Assembly: GCF_017573465.1 (NCBI RefSeq) | Contig: NZ_JAGEPF010000007.1 | Span: 124,001 to 188,000, forward strand | Direction: 5' to 3' | From: Actinomadura violacea | GTDB lineage: Bacteria; Actinomycetota; Actinomycetes; Streptosporangiales; Streptosporangiaceae | DNA: 64,000 bases | Shown here: positions 1 through 9,462 of the stretch, in pieces | Layout of the letters: every line of letters begins with the position of its first letter | How positions within the stretch are numbered: the first letter of the stretch is position 1 | Notes under the pieces: generated by a model | What the model saw: only the letters and a program-made list of their open reading frames with translations | Database searches by the model: none | Told to the model about the DNA's origin: nothing | Program-made: the position numbers and the translations under genes

Positions 1-1
1 C

Positions 2-886
2 GGGCTCGTGACGAGCCGGTCGGCGCAGACGCTTCCCGGCGAGCTGGCGGTCGGTTCGGCGGTGACCAAGTTCCTGGTGCCGACGACCGTGGACCGCCTC
101 CTCGGACGCCTCGCCAAGATGCTCGGGGTGCGCGCGCTCATGGGCCCCGTGCCGGACGGGGCGTTCGGCACCTGCCCGCACGGCCGCTTCCAGAAGCTCC
201 ACCGCGACCACCGCATCGTCGCCATGTTCGACGGGAACACCGTGGTGAACCTGAACCTGCTGGTCAACCACTTCCCGATGCTGGTCCGCGGCCACCGGAA
301 CGCGGCCGTGGACGACGCCGGGCTCGAACGGGCCGCCGATCTCGGCGCCCCGGTCCCGGCCGTCGCCGCCGACGAGCTGACGCTGATCTCCAAGGCGGGG
401 AGCTCGGTCGTCCAGGCGCTGCCCGGCCTCGTCCGCAGGGTCCGCGCGGACGGCCCGGCGGACCTCGCCGAACTGGCCGGCCGGGTGCAGGCGGCGGCGT
501 CCGAGGTGCACCTGCGGATGGCGGAGCATGCCCCGGCGCCACGCCTGGTTCCGGCGGAGGCGTTCGCCGCCGCCGAAGACTACACGTCGTGCTACGCCGC
601 CGCGGCCTGCCTGGCTCTCTGGGTGCACGGCCGTCCGGGGACGGGAATGCCCGCGGATCTGTGGACGGACGCCGTCTGGGTGAAGGCATGCCTGGTCCGG
701 CTGCTCGGACGGCTGGAGCCGGCGGCCGGGGACGGGCGCGCGGACGGCGCGGTCGACGCACTCTACGGCCCGCTGCTGGCGCGCCACCAGGAGGGCTCGT
801 TGTTCTCCCTGCTCGACATGAGGCTTCCGGACCGGCGCCCCGCAGACGAGCCCGACCGCGCCGAGCCGGCGGGCGCGGCCCGGTGA
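2..886 (+). CDS. Acyl-CoA dehydrogenase-like protein, C-terminal part (5' truncated by window edge)
   Basis: The frame is open at the left edge, so only the C-terminal half (about 295 aa) is present. It aligns by eye with the C-terminal half of the next gene: the S-A-V-T-K-F-L-V-P and F-Q-K...R-D segments match. At the position of the family's catalytic glutamate (the Y-E-G-T motif) it reads M-F-D-G-N-T, with Asp at 230-232 in place of Glu. A roughly 170-aa extension follows the usual end of the fold. It overlaps the next gene by GTGA, so the two are translationally coupled. ACADs desaturate thioester-bound acyl chains with FAD; with a free ACP next door, an ACP-bound fatty acyl starter is the likeliest substrate (inference). 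I am sure of the family but not of the substrate. Confidence 0.8.
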   Translation, partial: GLVTSRSAQTLPGELAVGSAVTKFLVPTTVDRLLGRLAKMLGVRALMGPVPDGAFGTCPHGRFQKLHRDHRIVAMFDGNTVVNLNLLVNHFPMLVRGHRNAAVDDAGLERAADLGAPVPAVAADELTLISKAGSSVVQALPGLVRRVRADGPADLAELAGRVQAAASEVHLRMAEHAPAPRLVPAEAFAAAEDYTSCYAAAACLALWVHGRPGTGMPADLWTDAVWVKACLVRLLGRLEPAAGDGRADGAVDALYGPLLARHQEGSLFSLLDMRLPDRRPADEPDRAEPAGAAR

Positions 887-2559
887 GCGCCCAGACGGCC
901 GCGGGCCTCGAAGCGGTCTTCGGGCCGCCGGGCGACCCCGCGAACCCGTTCGGCCTCGCGGCCGTCGTCCGGGCCGACGAGCTCGGCGCCCCGCCGCCGG
1001 CGGCCCGCGCGGCGCTGGCCGCGTTCGGTGTCGGGGCCGAGTTCGTGCCGCGCGAGCTGGGCGGCCGTTTCGACCGCGCCGACCGGATGGTCCGCGTGCT
1101 GCGCCCGCTGGGCCGCCGCGACCTCGCCCTGCTGATCGGGAGCGGCGCCATCGGCCTGATCGCCGCGGCCCCGGTGTGGGTCGCCGGCGACGCCGCCCAG
1201 CGGGCGTGGACGGCGGAACTGCTGCTCGGCGGGGCCCGGCTCGCCGCGGCCTTCACCGAACTCGGCCACGGGTCGGACGCCGCCCGCATGGACCTGCGCG
1301 CGGTCCCGCGCGGCGACGGCTTCGCGCTGACGGGCGGCAAGCAGGTCATCAACGAGCTCGACCGGGCCGACGCGTGCGTGCTGCTGGCCCGGACCGGCAC
1401 CGCGGGCTCGGCCCGTGACCTTTCGCTGTTCCTGCTGGACATGGCCGGCGAGCCCGGTCCCGGCACGCGCTTCCTGCCGCCGTTCCCGCTGGCCGTGCTG
1501 CGCGGCAGCCGCCTCGTCGGGGTCGAGTTCGACGAGCGGCCGGTGCCGGCCGGCGCGCTGCTGGGCGAACGCGGCCACGCACTCGAAGTGATGGGGCGGG
1601 CGTTCCAGGTCACGCGCGCGACGCTGCCCGGCATGATCCTCGGATCGCTCGACACCCTGCTGCGCACGACCGTCGCGTTCGCGCTAGAACGGCGGCTCTA
1701 CGGGCGGTCCGTGGCGGACCTGCCGCACGCCGCGGGCGAGCTGACCGGGGTGTTCGCCGACCTGCTGGCGTGCGACGCGATGGCGACCGTCGCGGCCCGT
1801 TCCCTCCACCTGCTCCCCGGTGAGACCAGCGTGTCGTCCGCGCTGACGAAGTACCTGGTGCCGGAGCTGCTGCAGGACGCGGCCGACCGGCTCGGCGCCG
1901 TCCTCGGAGCGAGGTCCTACCTCCGGGAGGGGCCGCACGCGATCTTCCAGAAGCATCTGCGGGACCTGCTCGCGGCCTCGGTCGCGCACACGGGCGGCAC
2001 CGTCTGCCTCGCCTCGGTCATACCGCAGCTCCCGGCGCTCGCCCGCCGGGCCGGGAACGCCGGCGCCGCGCCCGCCACCGTGTTCCGGCCGGACGCCGAC
2101 CTGCCCGCGCTGCCGTTCGACCGGCTGGCGCTGAGCGCTCGCGGCAGCGACTCGGTGGCCTCGCTCTGGACGGCTCCGGAGACCGCCGACCTCCCCGAGC
2201 CGATCGCGGCCCTGCACAAGCAGTTCGCCGCGGAGGCGGAGCGGCTCCGCGCCAGGGCGGCCGCCCTCCCGCCGCGCGAACGCGTCCTCACCGCAGGGCC
2301 CGAGGGGTTCGCGGTCGCGGAACGCTACGCGGTGCTGTGGGCGGCGGCCTGCTGCCTGGGCGTCTGGCGGCACTCCCCGGACCACCACGACGAGGCGTGG
2401 GCCGTCGTGGCGCTGCACCGGCTGGCCGGACGGCTCGGGCTGGTGACGGGCCCGCCGCCGGCCGCCCACGCCGACCGGCTGCACAGGATCCTGCTGGACC
2501 GCCACGAGCGGCGCCGTTCCTTCGACCTGGCCGACGAACCTCTCGCGACCCAAGGGTGA
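883..2559 (+). CDS. Acyl-CoA dehydrogenase-like protein, long form with substituted catalytic position
   Basis: 558 aa from the GTG that overlaps the upstream stop. The middle domain carries A-F-T-E-L-G-H-G-S-D at about aa 123-132, the ACAD flavin/substrate signature. The C-terminal domain has S-A-L-T-K-Y-L-V-P and F-Q-K-H-L-R-D. Where the catalytic base should be, the sequence is H-T-G-G-T, with Thr at 1990-1992 in place of Glu. Canonical ACADs are about 380 aa, so this is a long relative with a C-terminal extension like its partner. Adjacent ACAD genes in which only one member keeps an acidic base are known from FadE-type heteromeric enzymes. I infer an alpha-beta complex with the upstream protein acting on the acyl starter. 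Ramoplanin- and enduracidin-type lipopeptide clusters also carry ACAD pairs (from memory). Confidence 0.82.
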   Translation: MSAQTAAGLEAVFGPPGDPANPFGLAAVVRADELGAPPPAARAALAAFGVGAEFVPRELGGRFDRADRMVRVLRPLGRRDLALLIGSGAIGLIAAAPVWVAGDAAQRAWTAELLLGGARLAAAFTELGHGSDAARMDLRAVPRGDGFALTGGKQVINELDRADACVLLARTGTAGSARDLSLFLLDMAGEPGPGTRFLPPFPLAVLRGSRLVGVEFDERPVPAGALLGERGHALEVMGRAFQVTRATLPGMILGSLDTLLRTTVAFALERRLYGRSVADLPHAAGELTGVFADLLACDAMATVAARSLHLLPGETSVSSALTKYLVPELLQDAADRLGAVLGARSYLREGPHAIFQKHLRDLLAASVAHTGGTVCLASVIPQLPALARRAGNAGAAPATVFRPDADLPALPFDRLALSARGSDSVASLWTAPETADLPEPIAALHKQFAAEAERLRARAAALPPRERVLTAGPEGFAVAERYAVLWAAACCLGVWRHSPDHHDEAWAVVALHRLAGRLGLVTGPPPAAHADRLHRILLDRHERRRSFDLADEPLATQG

Positions 2560-2564
2560 ACACG

Positions 2565-2861
2565 ATGTCCTCAGCAACGAACCCGTCTTCCGCCGTCAAC
2601 GACGCGGTCCAGGAGTGGCTGACCCAGCGGGTCGCGCTCTACCTGGACCGGGAGCCCGCCGACCTGGAGCCGGAAACGCCGCTGCAGCAGTACGGCCTGG
2701 ACTCGGTCTACGCCGTGGCGTTCTGCGGCGACGTCGAGGAGCACTTCGGCGTCGAGATCGAACTCACCCTGGCGTGGGACCACCCCACCCTCGCCGCCAT
2801 CACGCGCTACCTTCACGGCCTCCTGGGTGACGCCGGCCCGGTGGCCGAGCAGGCCGGATGA
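2565..2861 (+). CDS. Free-standing acyl carrier protein
   Basis: 98 aa, starting at ATG a few bases after the ACAD stop. The phosphopantetheine site is Y-G-L-D-S-V-Y-A-V, with Ser about aa 49. The surrounding pattern (Y-L-D-R-E-P-A-D-L-E-P-E near the N terminus, L-A-W-D-H-P-T-L after the site) looks like a PKS/FAAL-type ACP rather than an NRPS PCP. It ends in an ATGA overlap with the condensation gene. I infer that it carries the fatty acyl starter for desaturation by the flanking ACADs, then hands it to the free-standing C protein. The activating acyl-AMP ligase is not in the window. Confidence 0.85.
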   Translation: MSSATNPSSAVNDAVQEWLTQRVALYLDREPADLEPETPLQQYGLDSVYAVAFCGDVEEHFGVEIELTLAWDHPTLAAITRYLHGLLGDAGPVAEQAG

Positions 2862-4255
2862 CCGCCGTACGCGGTGGCCTGACCCTCGGGCAGCAGGCCT
2901 TATGGCACTTCTACCGGCAGGACCCCGCCGCCACGCCCTACCTCGTGTACTGCGCATTGCGCGGCGAGTTCGACGAGGACGTCCTCGCGCGGGCCGTGAG
3001 GATCGCGGGGGGCCGCCATGACCTGGTCCGGTCCACCTTCGCCGAGGACGGGGAAGGGCCCTACCGGACGATCCACGATTCGGGCCGGCCCGTCCTGGAG
3101 GTCCGGGACGCACCTGGCCTGACGGGGACGGCGCTTCGCGACGTGGTGCTCGCGGCGGGCCGCGAGCCCTTCCGGCTGGAGGACGACGGGGCCTTCCGCG
3201 TCGTGCTCGTCCAGGGAGCCGTCGAGCAGGTGCTCCTTGTGGCGGGACATCACATCGCCACCGACGCGATCTCCCAGTGCCTACTCGTCCGGCACATCAT
3301 CGACGCCTACGCGGACCTCGCCGAGGGGCGTGCACCCGACGAGACGCGGGCGCCGTCCTTCGAACGGCAGGTCGAACGGGAGCGCGCTCTCCTCGCCGGG
3401 CCCCGCCTCGCCGAACTCGAGCGGTACTGGCGGCAGGTCTGCGAGGGAGCGGCCATGGACCTGGAGCTGCCGGTGGACCGGCCCCGTCCGCGCCGCCCGG
3501 CGCAGCGCGGCCGCACCCACGTCGAACCGCTCGGCGCCGCCCTCACATCCGACCTGAAGCAGGCCGCCGCGCGCGCGGGGACCACGCAGTTCGCGCTGCT
3601 GCTGACGGCCTTTCGGCTGCTGCTGCACCGCTACACCGGCGAGACGGATCTGGTGATCGGCTGCCCCACGGCGACCCGCCGGGTGCCGGGCCTGCGCGCC
3701 ACCGTCGGCTACTACGTGAACCCGCTGGTGCTGCGCGCGACGATCGCGCCGGACGACACCTGCGCCGAGCTGGTCCTCGCCGCCCACGACGAGATCCGCC
3801 GCGCGATGGCGCACCACGACTACCCCTTCCCGCTGCTGCCCACCGCGCTCGGCGTGCCCCGCGACGCCGCCCGCTCGCCGGTCTTCCAGATCACCTTCAC
3901 GATGGTGGCGACCGGCCGCCTGGACCCCGTGGCCGACCTGCTCGCCGGGGGAGTCGAGACCCTGCGGTACCGGGGGCTGCGGCTGGCCGCTTACGAACTG
4001 GACCAGCAGGAAGGCCAGTTCGACCTGGCGGTCGAGGTCATGGCCGGGAGCGAGGGGACGAAAGTGCTCTTCCGCTACCGCGACGACCTCTACGAACCCG
4101 AGACGATACGCCGCCTCGGCCGGCACTACGTGCGGCTGCTGGAGGCGCTGCCCGACGCGCTGCCGGACGCGGGCGCACGCCCGGCCGCCTCGTTGCCCGC
4201 CGTGGACGCCGGAGAGTGCGCAGAACTGCTCGCCCTCGGGCGCGTGAGGAGCTGA
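2858..4255 (+). CDS. Free-standing NRPS condensation protein (starter acylation candidate)
   Basis: 465 aa, one condensation domain and nothing else. The active-site motif H-H-I-A-T-D-A is present at about aa 129-135 (consensus HHxxxDG, final Gly to Ala, catalytic His intact). It ends at L-A-L-G-R, where a C domain normally passes into an A domain. The next gene starts 4 bp later and begins directly with an A domain. C and A of the first module are therefore separate proteins. By position between the ACP and an A-T start it most likely N-acylates the first residue. It is paralogous to the protein at 9463-10920; both share the segment D-Q-Q-E-G-Q-F-D-L-A-V-E. Confidence 0.9.
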   Translation: MTAVRGGLTLGQQALWHFYRQDPAATPYLVYCALRGEFDEDVLARAVRIAGGRHDLVRSTFAEDGEGPYRTIHDSGRPVLEVRDAPGLTGTALRDVVLAAGREPFRLEDDGAFRVVLVQGAVEQVLLVAGHHIATDAISQCLLVRHIIDAYADLAEGRAPDETRAPSFERQVERERALLAGPRLAELERYWRQVCEGAAMDLELPVDRPRPRRPAQRGRTHVEPLGAALTSDLKQAAARAGTTQFALLLTAFRLLLHRYTGETDLVIGCPTATRRVPGLRATVGYYVNPLVLRATIAPDDTCAELVLAAHDEIRRAMAHHDYPFPLLPTALGVPRDAARSPVFQITFTMVATGRLDPVADLLAGGVETLRYRGLRLAAYELDQQEGQFDLAVEVMAGSEGTKVLFRYRDDLYEPETIRRLGRHYVRLLEALPDALPDAGARPAASLPAVDAGECAELLALGRVRS

Positions 4256-4259
4256 CCGC

Positions 4260-7200
4260 ATGACGAACGCCCCTACCGCGGAATCGCTGCCGGCGCTGGT
4301 CGCGGCCCAGGCGGCCGCCACACCCGACGCGATCGCCGTCGAAGCGGTGGCGGATCCCGCCGACCGCCTCACCTACCGCGAGCTGCTGGACGGCGCAGAC
4401 GCTCTCGTCCGGCGGTTACGGGCTCGCGGGGTCGGTCCGGAGGTGCCGGTCGGGATCTGCCTTGAGCGCGGCACGGCGACCGTGACGGCCCTGCTCGCGG
4501 CCTGGCGCGCCGAAGCGCCCTATGTGCCCCTGGACCCCGCGCACCCGCGCGACAGGCTGCGCGGGATCGTCGCAGGTGCCGGGCTTGAGCACGTGCTGGC
4601 GGACGACCGCACGGCCGCCATCGCGCACGAGGCCGGCGCCCGAGATGTGCTCCGGATCGACGCGGCCCCGCCCGCGGACGAGCCCGCCGTCCCGCTGGCG
4701 GCTCCCGATCCGGCGTCGGCGGCCTACGTGCTGCACACCTCGGGTTCCACCGGAACCCCGAAGGGCGTCGTGATCACCCATGAGGGCATCGCCGGACGTG
4801 TCCTCTGGGCCGTCCGGCGGCACGCGATCGGCGCCGGCGACCGCGTGTTGTGGAAGACCCCGCTGAGCTTCGACGCGGCGGGGTTCGAGGTCTTCGCGCC
4901 GCTGGCCGGCGGGGCCACGCTGCTCGTCGCCCCGGCGGGAGCCGAGCAGTCGCCCGCCGCGCTCGCCGCCGCTGTGCGCGACGGCGCCGCCACCGTGCTG
5001 CAGGGCGTTCCGACCATGCTCCGGCACGTCGCGGGCGAACCGGGATGGGCGCACTGCCGGTCGGTGCGGCTGGTCTTCTCGGCCGGAGAGCCGTTGCGGG
5101 CCGGCGACGCGGGGCGGCTGCTGGCGCCGCTCGGCCCGGACGCCGAGGTGTGGAACACCTACGGACCCACCGAGTGCTCCATCGACATCACCGCGCACCG
5201 GTTCGACCCCGGCCACCCCGCCGGCCACGTGCCGATCGGCGTCCCGATCGACGGGATGCGGGTCGTCGTCCTGGACGAGCGCGGCGAGCTCGCACCGCTC
5301 GGCGCCCCCGGCGAGCTGTTCGCGGGCGGGCCCGGCGTGGCGCGCTGCTACCTGGGCAGGCCCGCGCTCACCGCGGAGCGGTTCGTGCCCGACCCGTTCG
5401 GCCCGCCGGGCGCCCGGCTCTACCGGACCGGCGACCGCGTCCGCTGGCGGCCGGACGGCGTGCTGGAGTTCCTCGGCCGGCTGGACGACCAGGTCAAGGT
5501 GCGCGGGGTGCGGATCGAGCCCGGTGAGGTGGAGGCCGCGCTGTCGGCCCACCCGGCCGTCCGCGAGGCCGCGGTGACCGTGGCCGCCGGGACGGCCGAC
5601 GGCGAGCGCCGGCTCGTCGCTCATCTCGCGGGAGACGCGGTCGCGGCCGGGGAGCTGCGCGCGTTCCTGCGGGACAAGCTTCCGGAGCACTTCGTCCCCA
5701 CCCTGTTCACCTGGCTGGACGCGCTGCCCCGCACGTCCGGCGGCAAGCTCGACCGCCGCGCGCTGCCCGCACCCGCTCCCGCCCAGGCGCCGCCCGCTCC
5801 GGACGACGTCCCGCCCGCGACCGCGCCGGAGCGGCTGGTGGCCGGCCTCTGGTCGGAGCTGCTCGGCGTGCCGGACGTCGGCGCGCACGCCGACTTCTAC
5901 GAGCTCGGCGGGCATTCGCTGCTGCTCGGACGGCTCGCCACCATGATCACGACGGCGGCGGGGCGGCCCGTCGCGCTCACCGACCTGCTGGGCGCCCCGA
6001 CGGTGGCGGCGCAGGCGCGGCTGCTGTCCGTCCCGGCCCCCGCCGCCGGTGCGGACGCCGCGGGCCGGGATGTCGGGGAGCCGCCGCAACTCTCCTTCGG
6101 CCAGCAGCGGCTCTGGCTGCTCGACCGGATGAACCCCGGCGCGGCCGAGTACGTGGTCCCACTGCTGCTGCCGCTCCCGGGGGGCGCGGACGCCGCCCGG
6201 GTCCGCGAGGCGATGAGGACGCTGGCCGAGCGGCACCGGATCCTGCGCACCCGCTACCCGGTCGTGGACGGCGAGCCCCGCCCGGTCGTCGACGCCGTCG
6301 CGTCCGTGCGGCTGGCGGAGACCCGGGCCGCCGACGCCGCCGCCTTCGACGAAGCCCTGACCGCGGAGATCGCGCGGGGTTTCGACCTGGCGTCCGGGCC
6401 GGTATGGCGGGGGCTGCTGCTCCACGGGCCCGGCGACGCGGACAAGCTGCTGCTGACGGTTCACCACATCGCCTGCGACGGCTGGTCCTCGGCGGTGCTG
6501 GAGCGGGAGTTCGCGACCGTCTACGCGGCCCTTTCCAGCGGGTCGGATCCGGAGCTGCCGCCGTTGCGGGTCCACTACGCCGACCACGCCGCCCGGCAGC
6601 GCGCGCGCCTGTCCGGGGAACGCCTCGAAGACCTGCTGTCGTACTGGCGTGCTGCGCTTGAGCACGCCGAACCGGCCGAACTGCCTGCGGACCGTCCGCG
6701 TCCGCCGGTCCGCGACGGTTCGGGGGCGCTGCTCACCTTCACCGTCCCCGCCGACCTCGCCGGTGCGGTCGCCGAAGTCGGCCGCCGTGCGGGCGCCACG
6801 CCCTACACCACGCTGCTCACCGCCTTCGCGGTGCTGCTCGCCCGGCACACCGGCCGCTGGGGCCAGACGATCGGCGCTCCCGTCTCCGGCCGGCTGGACG
6901 CCGAGGCCGACGGCGTCGTCGGGCCGTTCCTCAACACGCTCGTGCTCCGCGCCGACCTCGGCCCCGGCCTGCGGGTCGGCGAGGCGCTGCGGCGCATGCG
7001 CGGGACCGTCCTGGACGCGCTCGCCCACCAGGAACTGCCGTTCGAGCTGCTGGTGGCCGACCTGGCCCCGCCCCGCGACCCGTCCCGCACACCGCTGTTC
7101 CAGGTGATGTTCGACCTGCACGAGGACGGCGCCACCGCACCGGGCGCGGAGAACGTCCACGCGGCGACGCTGCAACGCGCCTGGCGGAGCGCCAAGACCG

Positions 7201-9278
7201 ACCTGTCCCTGATGCTGCACCGCGCCCCCGACGGGTCGCTGACCGGCGCGATCGAGTACGCGACCGCGCTCTTCGACGCGGCCTCCGTCCGGCGGATCGC
7301 GGACCGGTACACGCGGCTGCTGGCGTCGCTGGCCGAAGGCGCGGACGACGCCACGCTGGCCGAGCTCGACCTGCTGCCGCCGGAGGAACGCCGCCTGGTC
7401 ACGCACCGCTGGAACGCCACCGGGGTGCCGCGCGAATGGCGCCGCCCGCACGAGCTGTTCGCCGACCAGGTGCTGGAACGGCCGGGTGCGATCGCGCTGG
7501 CCGACGTGTCCCGGCCCGGCGGCGAGACACTGACCTACGCCGAGCTCGACGCCCGGGCCGAGGCGTGCGCGGCTGCGCTGCGCGCGGCCGGCGCCGGACC
7601 GGAGACCGTCGTCGGCGTGCTGCTGGAGCGCGGCCCCGACCTGCTCGCCTGGCTTCTCGGCGTGTGGCGGGCGGGCGGCGCCTACGTGCCGCTCGGCCCC
7701 GACCTTCCGGCGGGGCGCCTCGGCCACATGGTCCGGGACTCCGGCGCCCGCGTGGTCGTCGCCGCCGAACACCACCGGCACCTGCTCGCGGACGCGTTCG
7801 ACGGGACCTTCCTGGCGCCCGCCGTGCCCGCGCGTCCGATCGAACCGGCACCGGTCCCGCCGGCGGCGGCCGACCCGGGCTCCCTCGCCTACGTGATGTA
7901 CACCTCGGGTTCGACCGGCCGTCCGAAGGGCGTCCAGATCGAGCACCGCGCGCTGGCGAACCTGCTGTCGGCGGGGCTCGAACGGTTCGGCGGCGGCGCC
8001 TGGCTGGCGCTGACGGCGGTGACCTTCGACATCTCCGGGCTGGAGCTGTTCCTGCCGCTGGTGTCGGGCGGACGCGTCGTCCTCGCGGACGAGCGGCAGG
8101 TCCGCGACGGGCGGGCGCTGGCCAAGGCGGTCGCCGACCACGGCGTCACGCACGTGCAGGCCACACCGTCCGGATGGCGGCTGCTGCTGGAGACGGGGTT
8201 CGCCGCGCCCGGCGTCACCGCGCTGGCCGGCGGCGAGGCGCTGCCGGCCGACCTGGCCCGCGACCTGTCTCCGCACGTCGGGCGGCTGACCAACGTCTAC
8301 GGGCCGACGGAGACCACCATCTGGTCCACCGCCTGGCCCGTGCCGGACGAACCGTCCCGGATCACGATCGGCGGGCCGCTGCAGAACACCACCGCCTACG
8401 TGCTGGACGAGCGGATGTGGCCGGTGCCGGTCGGGGTGATCGGGGAGCTGTACCTCGGCGGTCAGGGCCTGGCCCGCGGCTACCGCGGCCTACCCGCGCA
8501 GACCGCCGAGAAGTTCGTGCCGGACCCGTTCGGCCCGCCCGGCGCGCGGCTCTACCGGACCGGCGACCTCGTCCGCGCCCTGGCGGACGGCACCCTGGAG
8601 TACCTGTCACGGGCCGACGACCAGGTGAAGATCCGCGGGCACCGCATCGAGCCCGCCGAGGTCGCGGCGGTGCTGCGCGCCCATCCGGAAGTCCGCGACT
8701 GCGTGGTCACCGCCGCCCGGGTCGGTGCGGAGGCGCACCTGGTCGCCTACGTCGTGCCCGCCGGACCCGCGGACGGCGCACCGCCCGCCACTGTGCTGGC
8801 CGAGCACTGCCGGGCCGTGCTGCCCGACTCGATGGTGCCGCTCGCGTTCGTCCCGCTGCCGGAGCTGCCGCTGAACCCCAGCGGCAAGGTCGACCGCGCG
8901 GCGCTGCCCGACCCCGAGGTACTTCTCGCGGAGAACCTGGCCGCCGGGCCGGACGCGAACGGCTCCGCCGGCCCTCCGCTCGACGGCCCGGTGCGCCGGA
9001 CCCTCGCCGAGCTCTGGGCCGAGCTGCTCGGCGGGCCGGCGATCCCGCACGCCGGCCTCGACTTCTTCCGCCTCGGCGGCACCTCGCTGCTCGCCGCCCG
9101 GCTGGTGGAGCGGATCCGCACGGCGCTCGGGACCGATCTCCCGCTGGCCACCGTCTTCAGCCGGCCCACCCTCGCCGACCTCGCCGACGCGGTGGAGGAG
9201 TCGGTGCGGGCCGACATCGCCGCGCTGGACGAGGGGGAGCTCGCCGTACTGCTCGGGACGGGGCGGGACGGCGCCTGA
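4260..9278 (+). CDS. NRPS, A-T-C-A-T (modules 1 and 2)
   Basis: 1672 aa; ATG start with AGGAG upstream. Order: A1 (H-T-S-G-S-T-G at about aa 158), T1 (G-G-H-S-L at about 552), C (H-H-I-A-C-D-G at about 735), A2 (Y-T-S-G-S-T-G at about 1214), T2 (G-G-T-S-L at about 1607). There is no E or TE domain. Pocket residues aligned by eye to GrsA: A1 = D-A-F-Q-F-A-T-I-D(-K), A2 = D-I-L-Q-L-G-V-I-W(-K). A2 differs at one place from the classical glycine code, so Gly is a fairly firm prediction. A1 is closest to the Gln code D-A-W-Q-F-G-L-I-D as I remember it. The first module lacks its own C domain and must use the separate C protein just upstream. The stop codon sits in a perfect hairpin. Confidence 0.95.
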   Translation: MTNAPTAESLPALVAAQAAATPDAIAVEAVADPADRLTYRELLDGADALVRRLRARGVGPEVPVGICLERGTATVTALLAAWRAEAPYVPLDPAHPRDRLRGIVAGAGLEHVLADDRTAAIAHEAGARDVLRIDAAPPADEPAVPLAAPDPASAAYVLHTSGSTGTPKGVVITHEGIAGRVLWAVRRHAIGAGDRVLWKTPLSFDAAGFEVFAPLAGGATLLVAPAGAEQSPAALAAAVRDGAATVLQGVPTMLRHVAGEPGWAHCRSVRLVFSAGEPLRAGDAGRLLAPLGPDAEVWNTYGPTECSIDITAHRFDPGHPAGHVPIGVPIDGMRVVVLDERGELAPLGAPGELFAGGPGVARCYLGRPALTAERFVPDPFGPPGARLYRTGDRVRWRPDGVLEFLGRLDDQVKVRGVRIEPGEVEAALSAHPAVREAAVTVAAGTADGERRLVAHLAGDAVAAGELRAFLRDKLPEHFVPTLFTWLDALPRTSGGKLDRRALPAPAPAQAPPAPDDVPPATAPERLVAGLWSELLGVPDVGAHADFYELGGHSLLLGRLATMITTAAGRPVALTDLLGAPTVAAQARLLSVPAPAAGADAAGRDVGEPPQLSFGQQRLWLLDRMNPGAAEYVVPLLLPLPGGADAARVREAMRTLAERHRILRTRYPVVDGEPRPVVDAVASVRLAETRAADAAAFDEALTAEIARGFDLASGPVWRGLLLHGPGDADKLLLTVHHIACDGWSSAVLEREFATVYAALSSGSDPELPPLRVHYADHAARQRARLSGERLEDLLSYWRAALEHAEPAELPADRPRPPVRDGSGALLTFTVPADLAGAVAEVGRRAGATPYTTLLTAFAVLLARHTGRWGQTIGAPVSGRLDAEADGVVGPFLNTLVLRADLGPGLRVGEALRRMRGTVLDALAHQELPFELLVADLAPPRDPSRTPLFQVMFDLHEDGATAPGAENVHAATLQRAWRSAKTDLSLMLHRAPDGSLTGAIEYATALFDAASVRRIADRYTRLLASLAEGADDATLAELDLLPPEERRLVTHRWNATGVPREWRRPHELFADQVLERPGAIALADVSRPGGETLTYAELDARAEACAAALRAAGAGPETVVGVLLERGPDLLAWLLGVWRAGGAYVPLGPDLPAGRLGHMVRDSGARVVVAAEHHRHLLADAFDGTFLAPAVPARPIEPAPVPPAAADPGSLAYVMYTSGSTGRPKGVQIEHRALANLLSAGLERFGGGAWLALTAVTFDISGLELFLPLVSGGRVVLADERQVRDGRALAKAVADHGVTHVQATPSGWRLLLETGFAAPGVTALAGGEALPADLARDLSPHVGRLTNVYGPTETTIWSTAWPVPDEPSRITIGGPLQNTTAYVLDERMWPVPVGVIGELYLGGQGLARGYRGLPAQTAEKFVPDPFGPPGARLYRTGDLVRALADGTLEYLSRADDQVKIRGHRIEPAEVAAVLRAHPEVRDCVVTAARVGAEAHLVAYVVPAGPADGAPPATVLAEHCRAVLPDSMVPLAFVPLPELPLNPSGKVDRAALPDPEVLLAENLAAGPDANGSAGPPLDGPVRRTLAELWAELLGGPAIPHAGLDFFRLGGTSLLAARLVERIRTALGTDLPLATVFSRPTLADLADAVEESVRADIAALDEGELAVLLGTGRDGA

Positions 9279-9297
9279 CGCCGTCCCGCCCCGTCCC
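9255..9297. terminator. Perfect 19-bp stem hairpin across the NRPS stop codon, bidirectional terminator candidate
   Basis: 9255-9273 pairs perfectly with 9279-9297; the 5-nt loop is 9274-9278 and contains the TGA of the NRPS. The stem is almost pure G/C. It lies between the end of the plus-strand NRPS gene and the end of a small minus-strand ORF (9301-9390), the right place for a shared terminator. No U-tract follows on either side, as is common in actinomycetes. Confidence 0.7.
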
Positions 9298-9300
9298 GCC

Positions 9301-9390
9301 TCATCGGGTCCGGCGGTGGGAGATGCCGCGCCAGTCCTCGTCGGAGGCGGTGCGGAACCGGGCGGCGACGGCGAACGGGTGGCGAATCAT
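9301..9390 (-). CDS. Very short ORF (29 aa) with strong ribosome binding site
   Basis: Minus strand. ATG at 9390 preceded by AAGGAGCT at good spacing; the stop lies 4 bp from the perfect hairpin. The peptide is basic: it begins M-I-R-H-P-F-A-V-A-A-R-F-R, continues T-A-S-D-E-D-W-R-G-I, and ends S-H-R-R-T-R. It has no Cys and no hydrophobic stretch. It is divergent from the C-domain gene at 9463, with about 72 bp between starts. I do not recognise it. Options are a leader peptide, a small regulatory protein or a RiPP-like precursor; no modifying enzyme is beside it. The ribosome site plus terminator make translation plausible, but this is not proven. Confidence 0.45.
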   Translation of the reverse strand: MIRHPFAVAARFRTASDEDWRGISHRRTR

Positions 9391-9462
9391 GGGAGCTCCT
9401 TCTGCGGTTGGGCGGGACGTTCTTTTTCGCTGGTCGACGGAATTCGGTGTACGTGCTGAGAG

